Notes under the pieces: generated by a model
What the model saw: the letters and a program-made list of their open reading frames with translations, nothing else
Told to the model about the DNA's origin: nothing
Database searches by the model: none
Position numbers and translations under genes: made by a program
From: Bacteroidota bacterium
Lineage (GTDB): Bacteria > Bacteroidota > Bacteroidia > Cytophagales > Cyclobacteriaceae
Reading direction: 5' to 3'
Assembly (NCBI GenBank): GCA_018266055.1
Contig: JAFDYT010000019.1
Span: forward strand, 124,001-188,000
Length of the DNA stretch: 64,000 nucleotides
Shown: positions 1-7,058 of the stretch, piece after piece
Position numbering within the stretch: the stretch's first letter is position 1
Layout of the letters: every line of letters starts with the position of its first letter

Positions 1-1474
1 AATACCGCAGGTACCAGCCCAATTGCATGCCCGACGTTTTTTCCATTACGCGTATGAAATCGTTGGGACTGGGATGCCTCATTTTCCACGTATTGTAGTA
101 GCGAAGCATTCCCTTGTAGAAATTATCATTACCGATAATATATTTGAGTTGCTCCAAAAATACAGCGCCAATGCTATAGGCGGCTGTGCTATACGCCCGA
201 TTGGTGTTGAAGTGGTCAGAATGCTGGCTTGCCGGCTCCTGAAGGCCGCTAGCCACCAGTGAAAAATAGGCGCCGTAGCTGCCGCCGTGAGGGTTGCCGG
301 TATCGTTGATTGAGGCCATTGCTTCGCTGCTGGCAAAGTCGGTAAACCCTTCGTCCATCCAGGCGTAAAGCGACTCGTTGCTGGCCAGCGCCATTTGAAA
401 CCAACTGTGGGAAACCTCATGCGCCATCGTGCCGCACAAGCCGGCCAATGAGCCTTCTCCGAGAATCAGCGTGCACATAGGATATTCCATGCCGCCATCG
501 CCACCTTGAATGATTGAGTAGGTGTCGAAAGGGTATTTTCCAAAATGGGTATTGAGGTATTGAAACACCTTTACAGCTACGTCTTCCATTTTTTTCCAGG
601 TATCGGCAGTTTTATCGTTTTTCTGGTAAAAGAAATGAAGTTCGGGACCGTTGGGAACCTGAGCCCTGTCGTGTGTATAGTCAGGATCTGCCACCCATGC
701 AAAATCGATTACATCCTTGGCAATGAAATTCCAGGTTACATCTTCTGTAGCCCGGGGCACGGTAGTTCCGGATTTTTCGTAACCATACCCAACCTTGTCG
801 GCGTTTTGTAGCTTGCCCGTGCCGGCCACCATGAAGCGCGGATCGATCTTTATCTTTACATCAAAATCACCCCAGACACCGTGAAACTCGCGCGCTACAT
901 ACTGATAGGCGTGCCATCCCTGATAATCATATTCGGCCATTTTTGGGTACCACTGCGTCATCGAAAATGCAATTCCCTCGCGGCTGTCTCTTCCCGATCT
1001 TCTGATTTGCAGCGGCACCTGCGCGTGAAATTTCATTTCAAAAACGGATTTCGTTTTCGGCAACATTGGCTTAGCGAGCGTTACCTCCAGCACAGTTCCG
1101 TTCACCACATATTTCAGATCCTTTCCATCTTGCTTTAAAGAAAGAATATGCTGGTACCCAATTTCCTCATCCGAGAGTTTCACGATTCGGTCTCCAACAC
1201 GACGGTCGGGATCGGAAATATTGCGAGAGCGCACGTCCATCATGCTTCCAGGTTGAAAGGCATTGAAATATAGATGGTAGTAGACTTTATCGAGTGTGTC
1301 GGGGGAGTTGTTGTAATAGACTAGCTTTTGATCGCCGTCGAATTGGTGGTTGGTGACATTCATCTGAATGTTCATGGTGTATTCCACCCGCTGTTGCCAA
1401 TAGGTCTGCTGCGCAATGGATGTTGAAAATGAAGCTACCAGTAAAAGTAACGCAAGTGTATAAAGTCGATTCAT
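1..1474 (-). CDS. M1 family metallopeptidase, 3' end outside the window
   Basis: An exported zinc aminopeptidase-like protein; 491 codons are visible and the C-terminus lies beyond the window start. The start is the ATG at 1472-1474, followed by a signal peptide (hydrophobic LYTLALLLLLVASFS, then AQQ). The substrate-binding motif reads GGMEYP, close to the family GAMEN box. The zinc site is HEVSH at residues 352-356, followed after exactly 18 residues by the third ligand Glu375 in WMDEGFTDF, so the HEXXH-X18-E signature is intact. In Bacteroidota such proteins are usually periplasmic or cell-surface peptidases; the true substrate is not shown here. Confident on family and catalytic site. Confidence 0.93.
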   Translation of the reverse strand, partial: MNRLYTLALLLLVASFSTSIAQQTYWQQRVEYTMNIQMNVTNHQFDGDQKLVYYNNSPDTLDKVYYHLYFNAFQPGSMMDVRSRNISDPDRRVGDRIVKLSDEEIGYQHILSLKQDGKDLKYVVNGTVLEVTLAKPMLPKTKSVFEMKFHAQVPLQIRRSGRDSREGIAFSMTQWYPKMAEYDYQGWHAYQYVAREFHGVWGDFDVKIKIDPRFMVAGTGKLQNADKVGYGYEKSGTTVPRATEDVTWNFIAKDVIDFAWVADPDYTHDRAQVPNGPELHFFYQKNDKTADTWKKMEDVAVKVFQYLNTHFGKYPFDTYSIIQGGDGGMEYPMCTLILGEGSLAGLCGTMAHEVSHSWFQMALASNESLYAWMDEGFTDFASSEAMASINDTGNPHGGSYGAYFSLVASGLQEPASQHSDHFNTNRAYSTAAYSIGAVFLEQLKYIIGNDNFYKGMLRYYNTWKMRHPSPNDFIRVMEKTSGMQLGWYLRY

Positions 1475-1497
1475 GGTTCTGGAATTAAAACAAAGAC

Positions 1498-2478
1498 CTA
1501 TTTAGGTAATTTATAGAAATCAATCAATCCTGATTTTGATTTGAAGTTAAAATACCTGATGAGACTGAACGAGAGGTTTCCACTATTGGCAACACTGATC
1601 TGCTCGCCCGGCAATGCCTGAGGAAAATTATAAGTATAGCTGAGAAGGAAGGTCCAATTTTTCAATGAAATGCTGACAGGTAAACTCATTGAGTAATTAA
1701 GTACCCCAAACTTGTTGTTATCTTCAAGATAGTAAAGCGGAAGGTTATGCCGCACACGGTAAATGATATCAATAAGTCGTGTGGAGTAAGGCTGATAAAT
1801 CTGCCATGACTCATTGCCCAGCAGCACATTGAATGACGGATAGACCAAAAAACGACTCATACCCAGCCAGTTTCTCTTTTCAAGATTGATCATCACCCCA
1901 GGCATGATCCGGTTGGCTGTTTTATCGCCAAAGTAAAGCGCATAATCCAACCGAAAGAGAAATGGCTTCAGATTAAAGTAGTTGCTAAGTCCCAGGGTGT
2001 TAGTATAAGGCGCGCTGTAGGTCGAGTCTGAAAAGGAATAAAAAAAACGACTGTACTCCAGATTGAATGTCCACTTCTTTATTGTTTTAAGATACCCTGC
2101 TGACCCGATAGTAAGGTAAAGGCTGGGAGAATACTCTTGGCTCCAATAGGCGGTACCATCCAGATAAAGCCCTGATTTGTGAAAGTAGGAAAGCCCGCCA
2201 GAAAGTCCAAACTGGCTCAGATTAAGGCTTTCATTGGCAGAGGTAATGTTGCTGTTATATCCTGTTCGCACCACCAAACTGGAGCCCACCTCAAAAAGCT
2301 CGGGCATGTTTACCAGGCTGTCAATTAATTGAAATATAGAAAGCGAATCAGAGGAAAGAAGTGGTAAGACTGCAGCCTCAGTGTTTTTTTTTTGAGTTGT
2401 TGAGTCTGGCTTTTGGGCGCAGGCAACCCTGGCCATGAGGAATACGCAAACGAAAAAGAAAATGTATTTACGCTCCAA
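1498..2478 (-). CDS. Predicted outer-membrane beta-barrel protein, unknown function
   Basis: A protein of about 326 residues with an N-terminal signal sequence (IFFFVCVFLMARVACAQ). The rest is rich in alternating aromatic and polar strands such as GLYLDGTAYWSQEYSPSLYL, typical of an outer-membrane barrel. No enzyme motif was found. The reading frame has no upstream ATG; a TTG at 2476-2478 placed just before the signal peptide is the best start. It follows the Spy-like gene by 26 bases on the same strand, so it may be the last gene of the sigma-factor operon, which would fit an envelope role. The barrel call is inference from composition. Confidence 0.7.
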   Translation of the reverse strand: MERKYIFFFVCVFLMARVACAQKPDSTTQKKNTEAAVLPLLSSDSLSIFQLIDSLVNMPELFEVGSSLVVRTGYNSNITSANESLNLSQFGLSGGLSYFHKSGLYLDGTAYWSQEYSPSLYLTIGSAGYLKTIKKWTFNLEYSRFFYSFSDSTYSAPYTNTLGLSNYFNLKPFLFRLDYALYFGDKTANRIMPGVMINLEKRNWLGMSRFLVYPSFNVLLGNESWQIYQPYSTRLIDIIYRVRHNLPLYYLEDNNKFGVLNYSMSLPVSISLKNWTFLLSYTYNFPQALPGEQISVANSGNLSFSLIRYFNFKSKSGLIDFYKLPK

Positions 2479-2504
2479 AAAAAATAGAATATGAATTTGA
2501 AGTA

Positions 2505-3032
2505 TTACTTCTTTCGCTCGCGCAACTTCATATTCCTATCCCTAAAATTCTCCTTCCTGTCTTGCTGCAACCTGCGGTTGTTGAGCATGTTGATGATGAT
2601 GTTTCTGAAGTCGCGCTCGGCTTGATGCAAATTTAGCATTTGTTGGGCAGTAATCACATTCATGAGTTTGCCAGAATACTCTTTTTCGAGCGTCAATTCA
2701 TCTTGTTTCACTTTCAACCCTAAATCGACAAGCGCCTGGTTTTGTTTTGGGTCGGCAGTTTTAGGATCGGTGGCCCTCTCCGCATCCTTTAGCGGCTTGC
2801 GAAGTTCGGTTCTCTTTTCGGTAAACTCATTGTAGATAGGCCAGAACTTTTCAGCTTGTTCCGGTGTGAGTCCAAGGCGTTGGGTTATAAAACCAATCCG
2901 TGCGGCTTTGATTTTTTCTTTTGCAGCACTCTGAGTGGGTTGGGTTTCATCGCCTTCCTGCGCAACTACAGTAGTAGCAGCGCAAACCATGATGAGTATG
3001 TAAAGTATCTTGTTCATTTTCTTATAATTCAT
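2505..3032 (-). CDS. Periplasmic Spy/CpxP-like (LTXXQ-type) protein
   Basis: A small exported, highly charged helical protein of 175 residues. A signal peptide (ILYILIMVCAATTVVAQ) is followed by a long helix with the motif LGLTPEQAEKFWPIYNEF, which is close to the LTxxQ motif of Spy and CpxP envelope chaperones and sensors. The C-terminus is strongly basic (RDRNMKLRERKK). The ATG at 3030-3032 overlaps the anti-sigma stop codon by 11 bases, so the two are translationally coupled; an internal ATG at 3015-3017 is an alternative. Its position behind an ECF sigma factor and a membrane-anchored partner is a common Bacteroidota arrangement. Chaperone or stress-sensing function is inferred from the family. 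Confidence 0.75.
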   Translation of the reverse strand: MNYKKMNKILYILIMVCAATTVVAQEGDETQPTQSAAKEKIKAARIGFITQRLGLTPEQAEKFWPIYNEFTEKRTELRKPLKDAERATDPKTADPKQNQALVDLGLKVKQDELTLEKEYSGKLMNVITAQQMLNLHQAERDFRNIIINMLNNRRLQQDRKENFRDRNMKLRERKK

Positions 3033-3438
3033 TTTCCAACTCGCCGTTCAATTCATTTTCTTTTACTCCTCCAAGCAGGAAATCTGAATGCATTTGTAAA
3101 TTTAATGAGTCTGCATCGATTTCGTCAAACTTTACGGCCTCCAGAAGCTCCGATTCGGTGAGGTCGCTTTCATCGAGGTAGGCGATTAGATTTTCTGTAT
3201 TGATGGAAGCCAGCAGATCTTCTGTGCCACCTGAAACTTTAGGATTAAGGAAGTAAATTACCCCTACAATCAGGATCAGCGCAGGCAAGGCAAGCCGAAG
3301 CGCAAGACTCCATTTGGCCGTTGCAGGTGCTGGCCTGGAAGCCTCAATCCGCGACTGAATTTTCATCGGCAACCGATCAAAGTACCCGTCGGGCACTTCG
3401 AAGATGTTTTGTTTCGGTATGTCGTCCAGTTTTTTCAT
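3022..3438 (-). CDS. Putative anti-sigma factor, single-pass membrane protein
   Basis: A protein of 138 residues with a short cytosolic N-terminus carrying the motif FEVPDGYFDRLP, which often begins anti-sigma-like proteins in this phylum, then one membrane helix (LALPALILIVGVIYFL, residues about 49-64) and an acidic C-terminal part. It lacks a zinc-binding HxxxCxxC motif. It starts 32 bases after the ECF sigma gene and overlaps the Spy-like gene by 11 bases. Its position strongly suggests that it holds the sigma factor inactive at the membrane; the sequence itself does not prove this. Confidence 0.7.
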   Translation of the reverse strand: MKKLDDIPKQNIFEVPDGYFDRLPMKIQSRIEASRPAPATAKWSLALRLALPALILIVGVIYFLNPKVSGGTEDLLASINTENLIAYLDESDLTESELLEAVKFDEIDADSLNLQMHSDFLLGGVKENELNGELENEL

Positions 3439-3470
3439 TTGTAGGTAAGATTTAGTTGTCCTTCTAAAGT

Positions 3471-4010
3471 TTAATCTTCTGACAAAAATTCTTCGATTTT
3501 CTTCACCGCATGGTGAAAGCTGGCCTTTAGCGCTCCCACACTGGTTTGGGTCACATTGGCCATTTCTTCGTAGGGCATCTCTTCAAAGTATTTAAGGTTA
3601 AAAACCAGGCGCTGCTTATCTGGCAGCGTGAGCAGGGCCTTTTGAAGTTTCTTTTGAATATCATCGCCATTGATATGTGCAGAACTGTCAAGCTTTGACG
3701 TGAGCACTTCGCCCATGTCTTCAATGGGGATGAAGAAACGCCTTTTCTTTTTGCTTAAATAAGAAAGGCACTCGTTGGTGGCGATGCGGTAAATCCAGGT
3801 GAAAAGTTGGGAGTCTTCCCGAAAGTTGTCGATGGCTTTGTGAACTTTGATGAATATCTCCTGAGTAAGGTCGTCGGCATCGTCATGGTCAATCACCATT
3901 TTTCGTACGAGCCAATACACACGCTGCTGATAGGTGCGCACCAGCATATTGAAACCGTAATTTCTCGATTCCGGATTCCGGATTTTTTGCAGGAGTTCTT
4001 TGTCTTCCAA
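3471..4010 (-). CDS. ECF-family RNA polymerase sigma factor
   Basis: A sigma-70 family protein of 179 residues with regions 2 and 4 only, the extracytoplasmic-function type. Region 2 is seen as DADDLTQEIFIKVHKAI followed by FTWIYRIATNECLSYL; region 4 as LLTLPDKQRLVFNLKYFEEM and the helix-turn-helix ANVTQTSVGALKASFHHAVKKIEE. The frame opens at a stop near 4038 and contains no ATG before region 2, so a TTG at 4008-4010 giving MEDKELLQKIRNPESRN is the best start; that N-terminus matches the usual family beginning. It is the first gene of a sigma / anti-sigma / Spy-like operon, likely autoregulated as in related systems. The trigger is unknown. Confidence 0.92.
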   Translation of the reverse strand: MEDKELLQKIRNPESRNYGFNMLVRTYQQRVYWLVRKMVIDHDDADDLTQEIFIKVHKAIDNFREDSQLFTWIYRIATNECLSYLSKKKRRFFIPIEDMGEVLTSKLDSSAHINGDDIQKKLQKALLTLPDKQRLVFNLKYFEEMPYEEMANVTQTSVGALKASFHHAVKKIEEFLSED

Positions 4011-4067
4011 AAGAAGGCAATGGTTTAGATTGACCGGTTAGACCAACGGACTTACCAAAGGTTTAAT

Positions 4068-5147
4068 TTACTTCAATTTCTCAAGACTATCCACGAGAAG
4101 CTCGTACTGCTCGCGCGAGTGCGCTGGGAAATTGGCAAACCGAAGCTGCGTTTTTTTCAATTCGCCGTAGCCATCGCCCGGGCTCATGCCCAGTTCTGTC
4201 AGATAGTTGGTGATCTTACCCACATGTTCACCGCAATCAGCCACAATAACCGTTTTTGACTGCGCATTTTTATCCTTTACGAACGGAGAAAGGAGAGGGT
4301 GGTTTTCGAGCAGGTTGCAAAGAATGGCTGCTTTGTACTCTGTTTCCTTTCGTAAGGATTGAATTCCCCTGCGCAGAAAATCTTCGACCACTTTTGAGAG
4401 AAGATAAATGCCAAGCACATTGGGTGTTTCGGGTGTTTGGTTCTTCTTAGCGTTTTGAAGGTAAAACGGAATAGAATGGTAGGTACCGATTTTCTTCCCG
4501 TCTGACAAAAGTTTCTCAGCTTTGGCCACACAGCGATCATTCACCACCCACACGCCAAGCCCGGCCGGCAAACCAAATCCTTTTTGTACAGAAAAGAAAA
4601 CGGAATCGACTTTAGTATAATCAAACGAAGGGTAGGGCAGCGACGACACGGCGTCTACAACAATCAGTGCCTCAGGGTTTGATGTTCTGTATTGATTGAT
4701 GAACTCTTGCGTCAGTGAAACGCCTGTGCTGGTTTCGTTATGAGTGAGTCCGATCATTTCGGTGCCAGCAGGAACGGATACGCTGTCTCCAAATGATTGA
4801 CCCAACGGAACGGCGTGCTTCTCAGAATTTTTGCCCAGCAGCACAGCAATCTCATAAAAGCGGCTGGAGAAGGCTCCATTCACCAGGTGAAAGGATTTTT
4901 CGGATACAAGATTCTGAACCGAACGTTCCCAGATTTCGGTGGCCGAAGCGGCAAAGAAAATATGAAAGCCGGCGGGGATGCCGAGCAATTCCTTTAAGCC
5001 GTCTGTGGCGCTTTTGAAAATCGCTTCAAACTCTTTGGTACGATGACCAAGGGACGGAATTCCATCGCGGAAAGCCTGGCGCATGTGATCTTCAACCGTG
5101 AAATAAATCTGCGACGGACCGGCCGCGAAGGTGACAGTAGGTTTCAT
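4068..5147 (-). CDS. Class V aminotransferase, phosphoserine aminotransferase-like
   Basis: A PLP-dependent fold-type I enzyme of 359 residues resembling SerC-type phosphoserine aminotransferases. Visible marks are the N-terminal FAAGPSQIY, the PLP-contacting HNETSTG, the aspartate in VVDAVSS and the Schiff-base lysine in SVQKGFGLPAGLGVW. The ATG at 5145-5147 is preferred over an upstream in-frame codon because it begins directly with the conserved GP region and lies just 10 bases behind a good promoter. The sequence differs from the commonest Bacteroidota SerC (NFNAGP type), so substrate assignment to 3-phosphohydroxypyruvate is plausible but not certain; an alanine-glyoxylate type enzyme is the alternative. 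Confidence 0.82.
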   Translation of the reverse strand: MKPTVTFAAGPSQIYFTVEDHMRQAFRDGIPSLGHRTKEFEAIFKSATDGLKELLGIPAGFHIFFAASATEIWERSVQNLVSEKSFHLVNGAFSSRFYEIAVLLGKNSEKHAVPLGQSFGDSVSVPAGTEMIGLTHNETSTGVSLTQEFINQYRTSNPEALIVVDAVSSLPYPSFDYTKVDSVFFSVQKGFGLPAGLGVWVVNDRCVAKAEKLLSDGKKIGTYHSIPFYLQNAKKNQTPETPNVLGIYLLSKVVEDFLRRGIQSLRKETEYKAAILCNLLENHPLLSPFVKDKNAQSKTVIVADCGEHVGKITNYLTELGMSPGDGYGELKKTQLRFANFPAHSREQYELLVDSLEKLK

Positions 5148-5156
5148 AATTATGCT

Positions 5157-5188
5157 CAAAGCTATCGGTAAACTCAACTTTTTACAAA
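5157..5188 (-). promoter_or_regulatory. Bacteroidota-type promoter for the aminotransferase gene
   Basis: Read on the minus strand there is TTTG (5188-5185), a 20-base spacer and TAGCTTTG (5164-5157), matching the -33/-7 consensus TTTG-N19-21-TAnnTTTG of this phylum. The expected start of transcription near 5151 leaves a leader of only about five bases before the ATG at 5147. Confidence 0.65.
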
Positions 5189-5208
5189 CCCAATTTTCAT
5201 TCTTACAG

Positions 5209-5244
5209 TTTTGTAAAAATGAAATCGGCAATTGCTTATCTTTG
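5209..5244 (+). promoter_or_regulatory. Promoter of the 6S-like RNA
   Basis: TATCTTTG at 5237-5244 matches the -7 box TAnnTTTG exactly. The nearest upstream TTTTG (5209-5213) is 23 bases away, slightly longer than ideal. The expected transcription start, about 5250, falls just before the closing stem of the RNA. Confidence 0.5.
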
Positions 5245-5249
5245 TATCA

Positions 5250-5466
5250 ATAATTCCCACTCGGATTTGGGACACGTTTGCTGAACCTAACAATTGTTAC
5301 AATACCGGGTTAAGCTTTTTTCTAAAATCAGGCCTCATACTGACGGAAACGTCAGTACCTCGCCCTAAAAGCAGGTTAACAGTGGAAGATTGCGGAAACC
5401 GGCAGCCCAAAACTTGTCTTCATGGGGTTCAGAAACCACCACCAAGTCCAGTGGGTTTTATTTTTG
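5250..5466 (+). ncRNA. ssrS: Structured RNA, probable 6S RNA (6S-Flavo-like)
   Basis: A gene-free interval that folds as one long rod. The ends pair: 5256-5261 with 5450-5455, and 5263-5270 with 5442-5449, with only C5262 bulged, giving a 14-pair closing stem. Further in, CTGAACC (5281-5287) pairs with GGTTCAG (5426-5432), extended by UUU/AAA across a one-base bulge. A perfect eight-pair hairpin with a GAAA loop lies at 5338-5357. The 3' end runs straight into TTTTATTTTT, as in an intrinsic terminator, and a matching promoter precedes the 5' end. Length, rod shape and closing stem fit 6S RNA, which sequesters RNA polymerase; signatures of tmRNA, RNase P RNA and SRP RNA are absent. The structure is seen; the 6S identity is inferred. 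Confidence 0.6.
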
Positions 5467-6261
5467 CAGGCTCTTTAGTTTTTGTTCGGTGAGCTTTCGT
5501 TTCGTGTCGAGCGGAAAATCGCCATTCATCATCCAATCGTAATAGGCGGGCTCTTCTTTAAATACTTTGTGAACGAGTTTGCCTTTGTGTTTTCCAAAAT
5601 TGAATATCACTTCGCCTTTTTCATTTCGCACCATGCGTCCGGCCAAGTCCACCAGGTCGTCACTCACCAGTTTGGCGAGCGCCTCCATGTCGTTTTTGAT
5701 TTGCCCAATCTTCCGTTCCAGGCTATCGGTTACAGGCTGGCCATCGTACTTCTCAATCTGTGCAAGCAGCACTTCCATCGAAGCTTGTGTATCGGCCTCG
5801 GCGGAATGCGCATTTTCCATCTCGCGGTTGCAGTAAAATTTATACGCTGCCGCCAGCGTGCGCTTCTCCATCAGGTGAAAGATGCGCTGCGAATCAATGA
5901 TCTTTTTACGGCTGTAATCAAACTCCACATCGGCGCGAAGAAATTCTTCCACGAGCATCGGTACGTCGAACTTCAATACGTTAAAGCCGGCCAGATCGCA
6001 GCCTTCCATAAAGCGGGCGTAGTCTTTAGCCACTTCTTTGAAGACCGGCTTGTCTTTTACCTGCTCGTTGGTAATTCCATGAATTGCGGTGGACTCCGGT
6101 AAGATAGGAATCGTCGGGTTCAGGATATTGCTCTTGCGAATGATCTCTCCATTCGGCATTACTTTTATCACAGCAATTTCGATGATCCGATCGTGTGCAA
6201 TATTCACCCCCGTGGTTTCAAGATCAAAAAAGCAAAGCGGAATCTTCAGGCTAAGTTTCAT
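5458..6261 (-). CDS. 3'-5' exonuclease, DnaQ/DEDDh family
   Basis: A 267-residue exonuclease of the DNA polymerase III epsilon type. Exo I is FFDLETTGVNIAHDRIIEIA with the catalytic Asp and Glu; Exo II is seen in LAGFNVLKFDVPMLVEEF; Exo III is NAHSAEADTQASMEVL, carrying the His and Asp of DEDDh. After the nuclease domain (about residues 8-170) comes a C-terminal part with FNFGKHKGKLVHKVF and YYDWMMNGDFP, the short domain that often follows this nuclease in Bacteroidota. The stop codon lies in the T-run at the 3' end of the convergent 6S-like RNA. It is 24 bases downstream of the Mur-like gene. Probably DNA repair or proofreading-related. Confidence 0.92.
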   Translation of the reverse strand: MKLSLKIPLCFFDLETTGVNIAHDRIIEIAVIKVMPNGEIIRKSNILNPTIPILPESTAIHGITNEQVKDKPVFKEVAKDYARFMEGCDLAGFNVLKFDVPMLVEEFLRADVEFDYSRKKIIDSQRIFHLMEKRTLAAAYKFYCNREMENAHSAEADTQASMEVLLAQIEKYDGQPVTDSLERKIGQIKNDMEALAKLVSDDLVDLAGRMVRNEKGEVIFNFGKHKGKLVHKVFKEEPAYYDWMMNGDFPLDTKRKLTEQKLKSLQK

Positions 6262-6285
6262 GCAATAGGGGAAAGATAAAATTGG

Positions 6286-6852
6286 TTATTGGAAGGAAGC
6301 AATAGCCCTGTAAAACTGGCCGGAGGAGATTCCTATTTTCTTTAACAGTTCTTTAGCAGCGCTGGCACTTTGTAAATCTTCCTTGGCCAAGTTCGTAATA
6401 AATCGTTCGCCCGTACTTGAGATTAACGTCACTTTTCCATTAGACATCTCGTGTTTGGGAGTGGCGTAGGCAATTCCTGAAACGTCGGCGCGCTCGGCCT
6501 TACCAATTTCTTTGGAAAGAGCATCCGATTCATCGTAAAGAATTATTCCGCTTTTGGGTGTGGCATTAGCTAGAGTGCTGATAAAGGCTTTGTCTGTGGA
6601 AGCTAAAGTGCTGATTATGAGAATATGATGATGATATTCCAGCAATGAAGCTGAAGTAGAAGCAGGTTCAAAAACGATCACTGAAGCATCTGCAATCTGC
6701 TCTTTGGCAGAAGTTGAAAAATCGCATTTGCGATTGTTGCGATCCAGAACGAATAAAATAAGTTGGGCTATTCTAGAACGATGAGCACCGACGATGATGA
6801 TTCTCTGTTTGTCAGCACTTTGGCTATAAATGGCTGAGGGCGTTGATTGCAT
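6286..6852 (-). CDS. Degenerate Mur-ligase-like protein, probably not catalytic
   Basis: A 188-residue protein resembling the N-terminal and central part of the Mur ligase family, notably the Bacteroidota Mpl/MurC-like proteins. RIIIVGAHRSRIAQLILFVL aligns with the GTHGKTT ATP-binding loop, but Gly-Lys-Thr is replaced by Arg-Ser-Arg; HHHILIISTLASTDKAFIST aligns with the region where active enzymes have a DH metal-binding pair, also lost. It ends at FYRAIASFQ, where active enzymes continue to the C-terminal domain. Start: ATG at 6850-6852. A pseudoenzyme or decaying paralogue is the best reading. The homology claim is from family memory, not a search. Confidence 0.5.
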   Translation of the reverse strand: MQSTPSAIYSQSADKQRIIIVGAHRSRIAQLILFVLDRNNRKCDFSTSAKEQIADASVIVFEPASTSASLLEYHHHILIISTLASTDKAFISTLANATPKSGIILYDESDALSKEIGKAERADVSGIAYATPKHEMSNGKVTLISSTGERFITNLAKEDLQSASAAKELLKKIGISSGQFYRAIASFQ

Positions 6853-7002
6853 GCGAAGCAAAGTAAAACAAATTGCAGAAGGTTTGAAAATGAATTTTAT
6901 TGTCTAATGGTTAAAAGAAATAAGAATTTATCAACAAAGAATTGTGTTTATTGAATGTGCACAAGTTGCCTCAGATGGGGATAGTAATTTGAATTGCAAA
7001 AG

Positions 7003-7010
7003 TAGGTTTG
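7003..7010 (+). promoter_or_regulatory. -7 promoter box for dnaB
   Basis: TAGGTTTG matches TAnnTTTG and would start transcription about 43 bases before the ATG at 7059. No convincing -33 element is present at the right distance. The box argues against the earlier in-frame TTG at 7008 as translation start. Confidence 0.4.
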
Positions 7011-7058
7011 TCTCCGTTTTATAAAAAAGCAACTCGTACCAACAACCACAAAGTAAGT

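Noticed and set aside
5232-5492. Open frame on the plus strand over the aminotransferase-exonuclease gap
   Set aside because: It has no family pattern, coincides with the highly structured RNA and runs into the exonuclease gene; the RNA explains the interval better.
5482-6102. 206-codon plus-strand frame inside the exonuclease gene
   Set aside because: It is antisense to an enzyme with all catalytic motifs; its His/Phe-rich product looks like a shadow frame.
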